The notes beneath the pieces are model-generated. The model saw only the letters and a program-made list of their open reading frames with translations. It ran no database searches and was not told where the DNA came from. The position numbers were made by a program, and so were the translations under genes. Shown piece by piece: positions 1 to 7,249 of a stretch of 41,504 nucleotides of DNA (within the stretch, counting starts at the first letter, position 1; every line of letters begins with the position of its first letter). The stretch lies in assembly GCA_947475685.1 (NCBI GenBank), contig CANJNC010000029.1, forward strand, positions 1-41,504. The letters run 5' to 3'. This DNA comes from Comamonadaceae bacterium. Its GTDB lineage: Bacteria > Pseudomonadota > Gammaproteobacteria > Burkholderiales > Burkholderiaceae_C.

Positions 1-406
1 CCTCATTGGTCAATGATTTTGGACTGTTAAGTGGCATTGCTCGTCTTGTGTAATCAAACAAAGTTGTTGCGTAGGGCCAAAAGCTTCCAACGGTTCGTAT
101 CGGTTTATTGCCAGCGAGCGAGTTGATGCCACCGATTAAAGCATCTGCTGGTTTACCTTGCCCTTTTTCACCGTGGCAGGATTGGCATTTGTTGGTGTAA
201 ACCAATTCGCCGGATTTTGCAGTACCTGTTCCTTTGGGAAGATTGATACCATCCGGCCCAATGCTGATGTCAAAGCGTTTGATATCATTGGCTGACGCTA
301 GTTGTCCCAATTTTGGACCTTGATAGGCAAGTTTTTCTTGAGTGGAGCACGCTGAGAGCAGTAAAAAGCCAATGAGCAAAAAGTAGGGCAATTTAGAGGT
401 ATGCAT
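1..406 (-). CDS. c-type cytochrome lipoprotein, SoxD-like partner of sulfite dehydrogenase (partial)
   Basis: The gene runs off the left edge, so its C-terminus is missing. Reading leftward from the ATG at 404-406, the protein starts with a lipoprotein signal (hydrophobic stretch ending LLLSAC), which predicts a membrane-anchored periplasmic protein. A single haem-binding motif CQSCH follows the segment TAKSGELVYTN. Later sequence (FWPYATTLFDYTRRAMP) resembles the small cytochromes paired with SoxC-type sulfite dehydrogenases. The start overlaps the end of the upstream molybdoenzyme gene by 14 bp, so the two are very likely cotranscribed and translationally coupled. The inferred role is to take electrons from the molybdenum subunit. 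The methionine axial ligand cannot be confirmed because of the truncation, except that RRAMP is a plausible site. Confidence 0.85.
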   Translation of the reverse strand, partial: MHTSKLPYFLLIGFLLLSACSTQEKLAYQGPKLGQLASANDIKRFDISIGPDGINLPKGTGTAKSGELVYTNKCQSCHGEKGQGKPADALIGGINSLAGNKPIRTVGSFWPYATTLFDYTRRAMPLNSPKSLTNE

Positions 407-1721
407 TTTTGACACTTCCATCGGTTTCAACGGCCCATGTGACGATGGTGTTGTTGTGATAACGGCCATCTACCGAATTATTGGCTTTGTAAACTGCTCG
501 AGTTGGCTGAACATGACCTTTTTCATCGGTTGCACGGCTTTGCAAAAATGCTGGACTGCCTTTCCAATTCCATGGTGCGCGAAATCTAACTAGGCTGTGG
601 GGTTGGCTTTCTCCATCAAGAGTTGCGTTGAACCAATTTTTCCCTCCATCGCTTGAAATCTCTACGCGAAGAATTCTTCCAGCTCCTGACCAAGCAATAC
701 CTGAAATTTGGTAAAGACCAGGTATGGGTAATTTCATGGTTGCGGAAGGGTTTGTAATAATAGATTTAACGCCCATCTCAAACGTAAATTGCCTAGCCAT
801 TCCATTTGACATGGGATCTGTGTATTTTGACGTTTCGTCCTTTGTATGGGTCGGGGTCGAAGTGACTTTTAATCCTCTTAGCCACTTCACATTCATATTG
901 CCTTCCCACCCTGGCAGCAAAAGTCGAGCAGGATAGCCTTGTTCTGGACGAAGGCGTTCTCCATTTTGATACAAGGCAATCATGGCGTCATCCAAGATTT
1001 TCTCAAGTGGGACGCTTCGGCTCATCGCGGCAGCATCAGCGCCTTCTGCCAAGACCCACTTTGCCTTGCTATCTAGTCCTGCTTCTTCAAGCAGTATAGA
1101 CAATGGAATACCCGTCCAATCGCTACAGGAAATCAGGCCGTGTAAAGAGCCAGCAGTTGCTTGGACGGGTTGAGGTGCCAGAATATTTTGTGCACTATTG
1201 CCAGCACATTCAATAAAATAAGTTCTTGTTTTTAAAGGATAGCGTAGCAAATTTTCAATAGAAAAATTAAGGGCTTGCTTGACTAAACCGTGAATGGTTA
1301 GAACATATTCTTTTGGAATGATGGCAGGTGATCCATTGTGTGATCTCTCAAAATGAAGTCCACTTGGAGTAATAATCCCCTCCAGTTTTTCTATCGGAGT
1401 TCTTGTGGATCCGGTACCTGGCGCTAAATCGCCATATGCTTTTGCTATTGTCCTTTTTGTATTGAATTCGAAAGTGGATGGCTGTCCATATTCACTAAAG
1501 CCTTTTCCTGGAGTTATTGACCAAGCAGGGAAATCTTTTTGCACAGACTCTTGTGCTTGGACCATTGGGCTGGCACTTGCTACTGCTACTAAGCTAGCAG
1601 CTTTAACGCCTCCTCTTAGAAAATTGCGTCGCTCATTGGACTGATTGTGGGGATTTATTGCGGCCTCGTTGTTTTGGATGACACTTTTAGGATCTGATCG
1701 GGTCATTTTTATGTTGTCCAT
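393..1721 (-). CDS. soxC: Sulfite dehydrogenase, SoxC-like molybdopterin subunit
   Basis: The 442 aa product belongs to the sulfite oxidase molybdopterin family. A Tat-type signal is visible near residues 31-57 (RRNFLRGG, then an Ala/Val-rich stretch ending in AQA/E), so the folded enzyme is exported with its cofactor. The expected molybdenum-ligating cysteine is Cys172 in FIECAGNSAQ. It is followed by SCSDWTGIPL and by PGWEGNMNVKWL, typical of the cofactor domain; the C-terminal dimerisation domain starts near residue 320. The next gene on the same strand is a cytochrome c, matching the SoxCD or SorAB pattern of sulfite or sulfur oxidation. No other sox genes are visible in the window. An in-frame ATG five codons downstream is an alternative start. 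The SorA/SoxC distinction is by resemblance only. Confidence 0.9.
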   Translation of the reverse strand: MDNIKMTRSDPKSVIQNNEAAINPHNQSNERRNFLRGGVKAASLVAVASASPMVQAQESVQKDFPAWSITPGKGFSEYGQPSTFEFNTKRTIAKAYGDLAPGTGSTRTPIEKLEGIITPSGLHFERSHNGSPAIIPKEYVLTIHGLVKQALNFSIENLLRYPLKTRTYFIECAGNSAQNILAPQPVQATAGSLHGLISCSDWTGIPLSILLEEAGLDSKAKWVLAEGADAAAMSRSVPLEKILDDAMIALYQNGERLRPEQGYPARLLLPGWEGNMNVKWLRGLKVTSTPTHTKDETSKYTDPMSNGMARQFTFEMGVKSIITNPSATMKLPIPGLYQISGIAWSGAGRILRVEISSDGGKNWFNATLDGESQPHSLVRFRAPWNWKGSPAFLQSRATDEKGHVQPTRAVYKANNSVDGRYHNNTIVTWAVETDGSVKNAYL

Positions 1722-2113
1722 TTATTTGAAAGTTGTTTTAACTCTTTGGTCGTGCAATATTTAAAAAAAAGGTACCTCTACTTTCTATAAGATCCTTAAT
1801 GATAATATGATGAAACATTAAAATATATTATTTGTCATGCGTGTTATCACTCTAACTTTTTAGTTTGTAGATGAGTAATATAAATTTATGCGTGTTTACC
1901 CTTATTTTTGTTTGATTGTTTAGCAAAAAAAAAGGGTATTCTTTGAGTGAATATAAATGACTATAGATTTGGGATGAAAATTGATTCCTATGCACCCCTC
2001 TTGAAGAACTGCTTAAGTTGTTTTACTCGTTAGTCATAAGTTGAGTAATATCTAGAAATTTGGCGCTTCTTGAGTTGTTTGTTCAATCTGATAAAACAAT
2101 TGGAAAACTTAAG
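1722..2113. other. Intergenic region between soxC and BLUF gene 1
   Basis: AT-rich spacer between divergent genes; it should hold both promoters. I saw no RNA gene, no strong inverted repeat and no copy of the TTTGTCC motif found near litR. Confidence 0.5.
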
Positions 2114-2533
2114 ATGATTCTTGATAATAAAGTTCAATTATTTGAAATAAGTTATGTCAGTAAAGCTGCTCAGGAAATAGGTTTGTCCAGCTTATTTCAT
2201 TTATTTAATGTGTGCCAAAATAAAAATAAAAAAAATAATTTAACTGGAGTTTTATTTTTTGAAAATGGGCATTTCGCTCAAATTCTTGAAGGTGAACGTG
2301 AGATTATCTTGAAAACTTGGGATACTATTTTGAACGATCAGCGTCATCAAATTTTACGAAAAATTTCATTTAAAGAAATTGATGAGCGTCTCTTTCCAAA
2401 TTGGGGATTGCGTTTTTACGGTGCAGAGAAAATTGCGCAAGACTTACCGCAATTGACAAAAGTTCTTGATGGACTTGAAAGTCACGACAGTGAGCTTTTA
2501 GAAATTATGCGTTCAGTATCTTTGAATAACTGA
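2114..2533 (+). CDS. BLUF-domain blue-light receptor protein 1
   Basis: The 139 aa product is essentially one BLUF (flavin-binding blue-light sensor) domain with a short tail. Using the ATG at 2114, the photocycle residues are present: Tyr14 (EISYVSK), Asn38 before KKNNLTGVLFF, Gln56 in FAQILEGE, and Trp97 in FPNWGLRF. It should therefore bind FAD and be photoactive. An in-frame TTG at 2060 would add 18 residues, but BLUF domains usually begin close to the N-terminus, so I prefer the ATG; neither start has a strong ribosome-binding site. With no fused output domain it probably signals through a partner protein. A second stand-alone BLUF gene lies at 7.25 kb and a LitR-type photoreceptor at 5.8 kb. 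Confidence 0.9.
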   Translation: MILDNKVQLFEISYVSKAAQEIGLSSLFHLFNVCQNKNKKNNLTGVLFFENGHFAQILEGEREIILKTWDTILNDQRHQILRKISFKEIDERLFPNWGLRFYGAEKIAQDLPQLTKVLDGLESHDSELLEIMRSVSLNN

Positions 2534-3154
2534 AAATCATAAATTCAAATTCTGAGTGACTGAGGTGTATTATTTTTTAAATCTAAATGAATGATTTTTT
2601 TATACGCTTATCTTTTCGACCACTCATTATCAGTAAGACCCGCTGCGGCGTATTAATACTTAGCTAAAACTCTATAAAAACGATTCAACAAGTCGCTTAT
2701 AAAAAATTAATCAGACGTAGAAAATTAACTGAATCAATTGATTGATTGATCTTTTAGAGGGTTGAATTAAGTCAAAACCAAACTTTTTTAATCATTTTTT
2801 TCGGTTTCAATATTTGGCTTTTGCTGCGAAGTCCAGCACCTTCGATGTTTAACAATTTTTATTACTGCATAAGACGTATTTCTAAAATTGGACATGGGTT
2901 TCTTCATATCAGTATTGCAAGGCGTTATTTTAAGAAACACTGCTTTATCTTCGACCTAAGGTCCTACTTCATCAATGTAGGTATTTGATAGGTTGTGCTA
3001 GGTTTACATGATTATTACAATTTGATTAAAGTTGTAATTGGTAAAATGTTTTTCATTTTGTTAAAAGCCTTTTTCATATGGAGGCAATGAATATAGAGTA
3101 TCTTCTGCATGCATCACATTTTTGGTGCTATAAATTTAATGACAGGATCTATTC
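2534..3154. other. Intergenic region upstream of the fasciclin gene
   Basis: 621 bp without a convincing gene. It contains a short TTGA tandem run near 2738-2752 and, closer to the fasciclin gene, a perfect 7-bp dyad (listed separately). No RNA gene was recognised. Confidence 0.5.
3014..3038. promoter_or_regulatory. Dyad ATTACAA-N11-TTGTAAT upstream of the fasciclin gene
   Basis: Perfect 7-bp inverted repeat with arms at 3014-3020 and 3032-3038, about 117 nt before the fasciclin start codon. It could be an operator or an RNA stem. No matching regulator is identified. Confidence 0.35.
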
Positions 3155-3610
3155 ATGAAGAATATTTTAATTGCCAGCATATGTGCTTTCGCTGTGACTT
3201 TATCAGCTCAGGCTAAAGATATTGTTGATACTGCTGTAGCCGCGGGTTCATTTAAAACATTGGCTACTGCCCTAGGTGCAGCAGGCTTGGTTGACACGCT
3301 CAAAGGAAAAGGACCTTTTACTGTCTTTGCTCCTACCGATGAAGCTTTTGCAAAAATTCCTAAGGCTGACCTAGAAGCGTTGTTGAAAGATAAAGCCAAG
3401 TTAACAGCAATCTTAACTTACCACGTTGTGCCAGGCAAAGTTATGGCTGCTGACGTAAAGCCAGGTAAGGTCAAAACGGTTCAAGGTTCTGAACTGACAA
3501 TTTCAACCTCAATGGGTGTCATGGTTGATAACGCAAAAGTTGTTAAAACGGACATTACGGCTGACAATGGTGTAATTCACGTCATTGACTCAGTGATCAT
3601 GCCCAAGTAA
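3155..3610 (+). CDS. Secreted fasciclin (FAS1) domain protein
   Basis: The 151 aa protein has a Sec signal peptide (residues 1-20, ending AQA) followed by one FAS1 domain filling the mature part. Family hallmarks are [14 protein letters not shown], the central YHVVPGKV, and the C-terminal [15 protein letters not shown] ribosome-binding site (AGGA, 10 nt before the ATG) supports the start. Bacterial single-FAS1 proteins are periplasmic or surface proteins of loosely defined function; in proteobacteria they are often found near photo-oxidative stress or light-response genes, which fits this neighbourhood. It appears monocistronic: a dyad lies upstream and a hairpin terminator follows directly. 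Confidence 0.92.
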   Translation: MKNILIASICAFAVTLSAQAKDIVDTAVAAGSFKTLATALGAAGLVDTLKGKGPFTVFAPTDEAFAKIPKADLEALLKDKAKLTAILTYHVVPGKVMAADVKPGKVKTVQGSELTISTSMGVMVDNAKVVKTDITADNGVIHVIDSVIMPK

Positions 3611-3617
3611 TCATTGA

Positions 3618-3653
3618 ATTGGACTGTTCGTATGTATGTTCAGTTCAATTTTT
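3618..3653 (+). terminator. Rho-independent terminator after the fasciclin gene
   Basis: A 9-bp stem, ATTGGACTG (3618-3626) with CAGTTCAAT (3641-3649), contains one G-U pair and a 14-nt loop. It is followed directly by a short T run. Confidence 0.7.
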
Positions 3654-3688
3654 AGTTGTTAATAATGAGTGAAGCTGAAACTTCGCTC

Positions 3689-4150
3689 TCAAATTTGTAA
3701 AGCCCGTTTGATCTCTTTCTCAAGAATCGATCTAGAGTTCATGTGAATGTTGTACCCAAATAAAATATTTCTCTGACCGTGGCATAAGTTGATCAAATTT
3801 TTACGATCACTTGGTAAAACACGAGTCATACTTTTCAAAAATTTTTCTTCATGAAGTCTTGATCCAAATTTAGACTCGAAATATACGTTATCGCTGTCTA
3901 CTCTTAGTCGTTCAAAGTCGTTGGCGTGCAGTGCAATGTAAAAATAAGCTACAACTAGAGCTAAAACTTCAATGAATGAGAATGGGAGAATTAGTGTGGC
4001 ACCAAGTAAGAAAAAAATAGTTCCTATCAACACAGAAACTATTCCCAAGATCATAAAAATAACTGCTAAAAGAATAGGGGATATGGAGCAGTTTCGCTTG
4101 AGATAAAACTCATACCCATATTTCGTCTTAAGTCCGATTGGTGTAGTCAC
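3689..4150 (-). CDS. DUF2244 integral membrane protein
   Basis: The 153 aa protein matches the DUF2244 pattern: an N-terminal LKRNCSISP box (about residues 17-25), two closely spaced transmembrane helices (about 26-75), and the conserved HANDFERLRV just after them, then a soluble tail. DUF2244 proteins are inner-membrane proteins of unknown function, common in alpha- and betaproteobacteria and often near cytochrome oxidase genes. Here the neighbour on the same strand, 62 bp upstream, is a PsiE-family gene, so the two may form an operon. I assign no function. Confidence 0.8.
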   Translation of the reverse strand: MTTPIGLKTKYGYEFYLKRNCSISPILLAVIFMILGIVSVLIGTIFFLLGATLILPFSFIEVLALVVAYFYIALHANDFERLRVDSDNVYFESKFGSRLHEEKFLKSMTRVLPSDRKNLINLCHGQRNILFGYNIHMNSRSILEKEIKRALQI

Positions 4151-4212
4151 AGTAAATCATCTCTTGGGTAGTTTCGTTGATGCATGAATTCAAAAGTATT
4201 AACTCATAAGTA

Positions 4213-4668
4213 TTAATTCACATCGTTTGTATTTGATGGAAATTTATGTGAAGCATATCTAACCAATGCATTAGCCAAAGCAAGTATCAATATGGTCAAG
4301 CCAAGTAAAAATATTTCCATGTTTGCTTCGTGCTTGTTGACTAAATCAATGATGAGTCTCGTTACTGCAGTTATGGCCACATAGATTAAAAATCGCACTG
4401 GCATGTGATTGGTTTTAAAGTAGATTCCTACCATTGCTCCAATTTCTAAATAAATAAAAAGCAGAAGAAGATCTTGAATAGAGGAAGTTCCCTTTAGGAA
4501 AATCGACTGGAAGGTTTCTGCTGAAGACCAGGCCGTAGCTGCCCCAATGCCAAAAAGCGTAATCCTATGAAAAATCGAGACCAATAGGTTACCAACTAAG
4601 TCAGTCCATTTTTCAACACCAAGCAATCTTTTTGAATTTGTATCCACATTCCTGTTTTGCAATGACAT
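4213..4668 (-). CDS. psiE: PsiE-family membrane protein
   Basis: The 151 aa protein has four hydrophobic segments and the conserved PsiE core, FIYLEIGAMVGIYFK followed by NHMPVRFLIYVAITAVTRL. In E. coli psiE is induced by phosphate starvation, but the biochemical role is unknown. The ATG at 4668 follows an unusual purine repeat, three copies of AAAAGG on the coding strand, so the last AGG lies about 8 nt before the start codon (see the repeat entry). The DUF2244 gene follows on the same strand. Confidence 0.85.
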   Translation of the reverse strand: MSLQNRNVDTNSKRLLGVEKWTDLVGNLLVSIFHRITLFGIGAATAWSSAETFQSIFLKGTSSIQDLLLLFIYLEIGAMVGIYFKTNHMPVRFLIYVAITAVTRLIIDLVNKHEANMEIFLLGLTILILALANALVRYASHKFPSNTNDVN

Positions 4669-4672
4669 AGTG

Positions 4673-4694
4673 TTTTCCTTTTCCTTTTCCTTTT
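4673..4694 (-). repeat. Hexanucleotide repeat forming the psiE ribosome-binding region
   Basis: On the plus strand TTTTCC is repeated three times plus a partial copy. On the psiE coding strand this gives tandem GGAAAA units immediately before the ATG, so several Shine-Dalgarno-like sites lie in series. A change in copy number would alter the number of such sites, though not the spacing of the nearest one. Confidence 0.6.
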
Positions 4695-4881
4695 ACTTTA
4701 AATTCGCACAAGTTTCTATAATACCTATATGATACATTTAAAAAAAAATACAAGTTTGAAGGTCTTAATTTAAGAACCAACTGATCACGAAAAACCCGCT
4801 CCGATCTTGCGGTATGACCTTACATCCCGAAAAAACCTACTTCTTAACTTTGAGTGAAAATATGGTTTTGGAGGTATTGAA

Positions 4882-5178
4882 ATGGGTGACAAAAAGTCTA
4901 GGGATAAATATACCCTGGAATTCAAAATGGAGGCTCTTCGTCTAATTAAAGGCGGGCAGTCTGTGTCTGACACAGCCAAAATACTTGGCGTTCCGAAAGG
5001 TTCGCTAGAGAATTGGATGCGTTGGGGAAAAGTTGGTGTACTTGCTGGCACCAAAGATCAGGTGGTCAGTCCCGAGCAAATGGAGCTAGCCAGGCTTCGA
5101 GCGGAGCTCTCGCGCGTCAAAATGGAGCGCGATATTTTAAAAAAGGCGACGGTGTATTTCACGATAGAGTCGCATTGA
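4882..5178 (+). CDS. IS3-family transposase OrfA
   Basis: The 98 aa product has the usual OrfA layout: a helix-turn-helix (about residues 11-46, YTLEFKMEALRLIKGGQSV onward), then a leucine-zipper-like helix (ELARLRAELSRVKMERDIL). It provides DNA binding, and as an OrfAB fusion would form the transposase. Length is normal for the family. A classic A-AAA-AAG slippery heptamer sits at 5139-5145 in the correct phase for -1 frameshifting; after slippage the -1 frame reads on to ALKYTWIDRNRA, the normal start of OrfB, and then meets a stop. OrfA looks intact, but no functional transposase can result. Confidence 0.88.
   Translation: MGDKKSRDKYTLEFKMEALRLIKGGQSVSDTAKILGVPKGSLENWMRWGKVGVLAGTKDQVVSPEQMELARLRAELSRVKMERDILKKATVYFTIESH
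5139..5145 (+). other. Programmed -1 frameshift heptamer (A AAA AAG)
   Basis: It is in phase with the orfA codons (TTA AAA AAG), at the position where IS3-family elements make the OrfAB fusion. It is preserved although orfB is broken. Confidence 0.75.
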
Positions 5179-5721
5179 AATACACCTGGATTGATAGGAA
5201 TAGGGCTTAGCGGCCCATTGCTTTGGCCTGTGAGGTTTTGGGTGTGAGTGCGAGGGGGGGTAATACCAGCACCAAAGAAGAAAGAAAAGCGTTGCCTCAA
5301 GCAATGTTTCTGGGCTCAATCGCCTATGAGATCCAAGATGGAGACCAGTTTGGTGGCAGACACTCTCAAAATGGCATGGCATATGCGACATCCAGATGAG
5401 GGACTGATCTTCCACTCAGACCGGGGAGTGCAGTATTGCAGTGAGGTATTTAAAAGACAAATCACTCAATACGAAATGAGGTCTTCCATGAGCCGCCGCG
5501 CCAATCGTTGGGATAATGCTCCCACGAAGAGCTTCTGGGGCAGTCTTAAAGTAGGCCGACTGTATGGTCAAAGATTTGAGACCAGGCGAGATGCCATGGA
5601 TGAGGTGATCAGTTGGTTCAGCTTTTACAATTTCAGCAGATTGCATTCCTCGCTTGGATATGTGAGTCCAATTGAGTTTAAAGAGCAATGGTATGCAGCC
5701 CGCCCCAAAAGGGCTGCCTAG
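5146..5721 (+). pseudogene. IS3-family transposase OrfB, inactivated
   Basis: This is a remnant of the DDE integrase-like OrfB (normally about 280 aa). At least three lesions are visible. (1) In the -1 frame, a TAG at 5208-5210 follows WIDRNRA, where the next residues would be RPIALACEVLGVS. (2) Around 5250-5300 the sequence jumps to another frame and directly to the late catalytic domain (METSLVADTLKMAWHMRHPD), so the HTH_21 region and the first catalytic Asp are deleted. (3) In the last motif the expected Glu is Lys (DNAPTKSFWGSLK; AAG at 5527-5529). The second Asp remains in IFHSDRGVQYCS. The piece 5248-5721 is open but cannot encode an active enzyme. Confidence 0.88.
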
Positions 5722-5834
5722 TGGTTGTTAAGCGGTATATAAATCAGGGGCAAGGTCAGTTCTGAAAGTGCCTTTTCAGCGTTGGGGATGAAGCGCTAGG
5801 GTACTGCTTTGAGTTTGTATCAAGCAAAACTTTA

Positions 5835-6752
5835 TCACTGAAGTTGTCCAACACGCACCATCTCGCTCAGTTCCTTAATTGCTTCGTCAAATTGAGTCAT
5901 GATTTTGATCCCCTTAGGAATTCTCTTTACATTCAATAAGCCCGCTCCACCTGCCCAAATGAACGTTTGTGGTGGTAGCAAACGCCGCAAATGCGCCAAA
6001 GTTGGCACTATATTGCGCAGGGGATATGAGAAGCTAAATGTCATCGCAACCACATCGGCTTTGCATTCTTTGGCCGCTAGTTTCAAACTGTTCAATGGAA
6101 TATCTGTTCCAACATTAACGATATAGGCACCAGCCTCTGCCATTACTGCTTCAACCATAAGCAAACCAAGTTGATGTCTCTCGCCAGGGGGTAGGGCGAA
6201 TAGGAAAACTGGAAAAGCAATCTTTGGTTTCGATTTAAGTGTTTCCGCTATCAAATAACGCTCGATGATTGAGGAACATAGGTGCTCGTGGTACACATCA
6301 ATCTCACCACTAAACCAAGCGTCACCAATACAGATCATCAGCGGGGTGATCGTATTTTGGACAAAATCGAGCATAGTGCCCTTAGCATGCTCTTTATGCA
6401 GAAGAGCCTTAAATGCCTCAGTGTCCGATTGACTCAATAAGTTGATCAACGCATTTATGGAGTCTGAGCGGTGTATCTCAGGTTTGAATTTATTCAGATC
6501 AGCAGCAATTTTTAAATTTTCAGCTACTGTCCGAGCAACGACTTGACCTGGACGAAATCCGGCTTCTAGAAGACGTTTAATCAAATGAAGCCTATCGATA
6601 GATTCACGTGAATAGATGGCCTTACCGTTTAACCCATAAAGCGCCGGCGGAAAGCCAAACCGTTGCCGCCACTTTCTCAGTTGTTCAATGCTAAAGCCAG
6701 TTTCACGTTCAATTTCTGACTGTAAGACAAAAGTATTTTCTGGCATGATCAT
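5835..6752 (-). CDS. litR: CarH/LitR-type MerR regulator with B12-binding photosensory domain
   Basis: The 305 aa protein has a MerR winged helix at about residues 7-75 (ETGFSIEQLRKWRQRFGF), a helical bundle, and a cobalamin-binding Rossmann domain. The CarH signature W-x9-EH is exact (Trp146, Glu156, His157), and the axial-ligand motif E-x-H-x-x-G is present (Glu191, His193, Gly196). This family represses genes in the dark when bound to adenosylcobalamin and releases DNA on illumination. The residue after Trp146 is Phe147; in Thermus CarH it is His132, the second light-state cobalt ligand, so the photochemistry may differ. The gene is divergent from a small-protein/BLUF pair and shares a 257-bp control region holding an operator-like array 38 nt from its start, so autoregulation is likely. 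The ATG two codons downstream is an alternative start. Confidence 0.92.
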   Translation of the reverse strand: MIMPENTFVLQSEIERETGFSIEQLRKWRQRFGFPPALYGLNGKAIYSRESIDRLHLIKRLLEAGFRPGQVVARTVAENLKIAADLNKFKPEIHRSDSINALINLLSQSDTEAFKALLHKEHAKGTMLDFVQNTITPLMICIGDAWFSGEIDVYHEHLCSSIIERYLIAETLKSKPKIAFPVFLFALPPGERHQLGLLMVEAVMAEAGAYIVNVGTDIPLNSLKLAAKECKADVVAMTFSFSYPLRNIVPTLAHLRRLLPPQTFIWAGGAGLLNVKRIPKGIKIMTQFDEAIKELSEMVRVGQLQ

Positions 6753-6775
6753 TCACTGTAACAAGAAAATAAACA

Positions 6776-6804
6776 TTTGTCCCTCCTTTTTTGTCCGGGA
6801 CAAA
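6776..6804. promoter_or_regulatory. Operator-like array between litR and the small-protein gene (copy A)
   Basis: Three TTTGTCC half-sites are seen: 6776-6782 and 6790-6796 in direct orientation (14 bp apart), and 6798-6804 inverted. The last two make a perfect palindrome, TTTGTCC-G-GGACAAA. The same array with the same spacing recurs at 9937-9965 in front of the related gene. A further TTGTC-ACG-GACAA dyad lies at 6883-6895. LitR is the natural candidate ligand, but this is inferred. Confidence 0.6.
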
Positions 6805-7009
6805 GGGCTTATATTGTCAACTAATCTTATAACAGTTATAAACACTTTTTCTTCAAAAGCAAATAGCCTGTGATCTTAAAGTTTGTCACGGACAAGATTC
6901 TCAATGCAATGGAAATGGTCAAAGGCTATTGGAAGTGTTGATTACTTAGAACTTATGACGTCAATTAAAACCGTGCAATTCGAACTCGCACATTCAATGG
7001 AGAAAAATC

Positions 7010-7192
7010 ATGCATACGCAAGAAGAAATTAAGGAGCTTAGTAGACGAATATCTTTGGCAAACAAACACTGGGGACTTTTTCTCTCACAAATGAGGAGTC
7101 GTCATGCAAATTTGGAATACTTAAGCAATTCGCCAGTCATCGAAGATAAACCTCTTTATGAAGTTACCCCAACCGCAGAGCTTGAGGTGTGA
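7010..7192 (+). CDS. Small protein of the ANKHWGLF family, copy A
   Basis: The 60 aa protein has no domain I recognise. It is conserved with the 66 aa protein at 10172-10372: 21 of the first 35 aligned residues are identical, including RRIS, ANKHWGLF and Met27/Arg30, with weaker colinear similarity to residue 53. The ATG follows GGAGAAAAATC, a good ribosome-binding site. There is no signal peptide or membrane segment. The N-terminal half could form an amphipathic helix, with a variable acidic tail. It is divergent from litR and lies 57 bp before a BLUF gene on the same strand, so light-controlled expression with that photoreceptor is a reasonable inference. The leader from the operator-like palindrome to the ATG is 220 nt. 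Confidence 0.75.
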   Translation: MHTQEEIKELSRRISLANKHWGLFLSQMRSRHANLEYLSNSPVIEDKPLYEVTPTAELEV

Positions 7193-7249
7193 GTTCAAAA
7201 GCATACTTAGCGATGAACCTAGTTAAGAAATGAAATTTAAGATTTAAAA

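Larger units (their letters stand above)
4815..5758 (+). mobile_element. Degenerate IS3-family insertion sequence
   Basis: This is a remnant about 944 bp long, against roughly 1.2-1.3 kb for a complete IS3-type element. It holds an intact orfA and a broken orfB. The proposed ends share TGACCTT (4815-4821 and inverted at 5752-5758), the usual TGA-type terminus of IS3 elements, followed by weaker similarity. The flanking trinucleotides (GTA and GTT) are not an exact target duplication, so the boundaries are tentative. The element is clearly richer in GC than its surroundings. Confidence 0.75.

Noticed and set aside
4785..5688. Antisense frames across the IS3 remnant
   Set aside because: Shadows of orfA/orfB, which match transposase motifs on the plus strand.
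4812..5761. Exact 3-bp target duplication around the IS remnant
   Set aside because: Flanks are GTA and GTT, which do not match; ends remain tentative.
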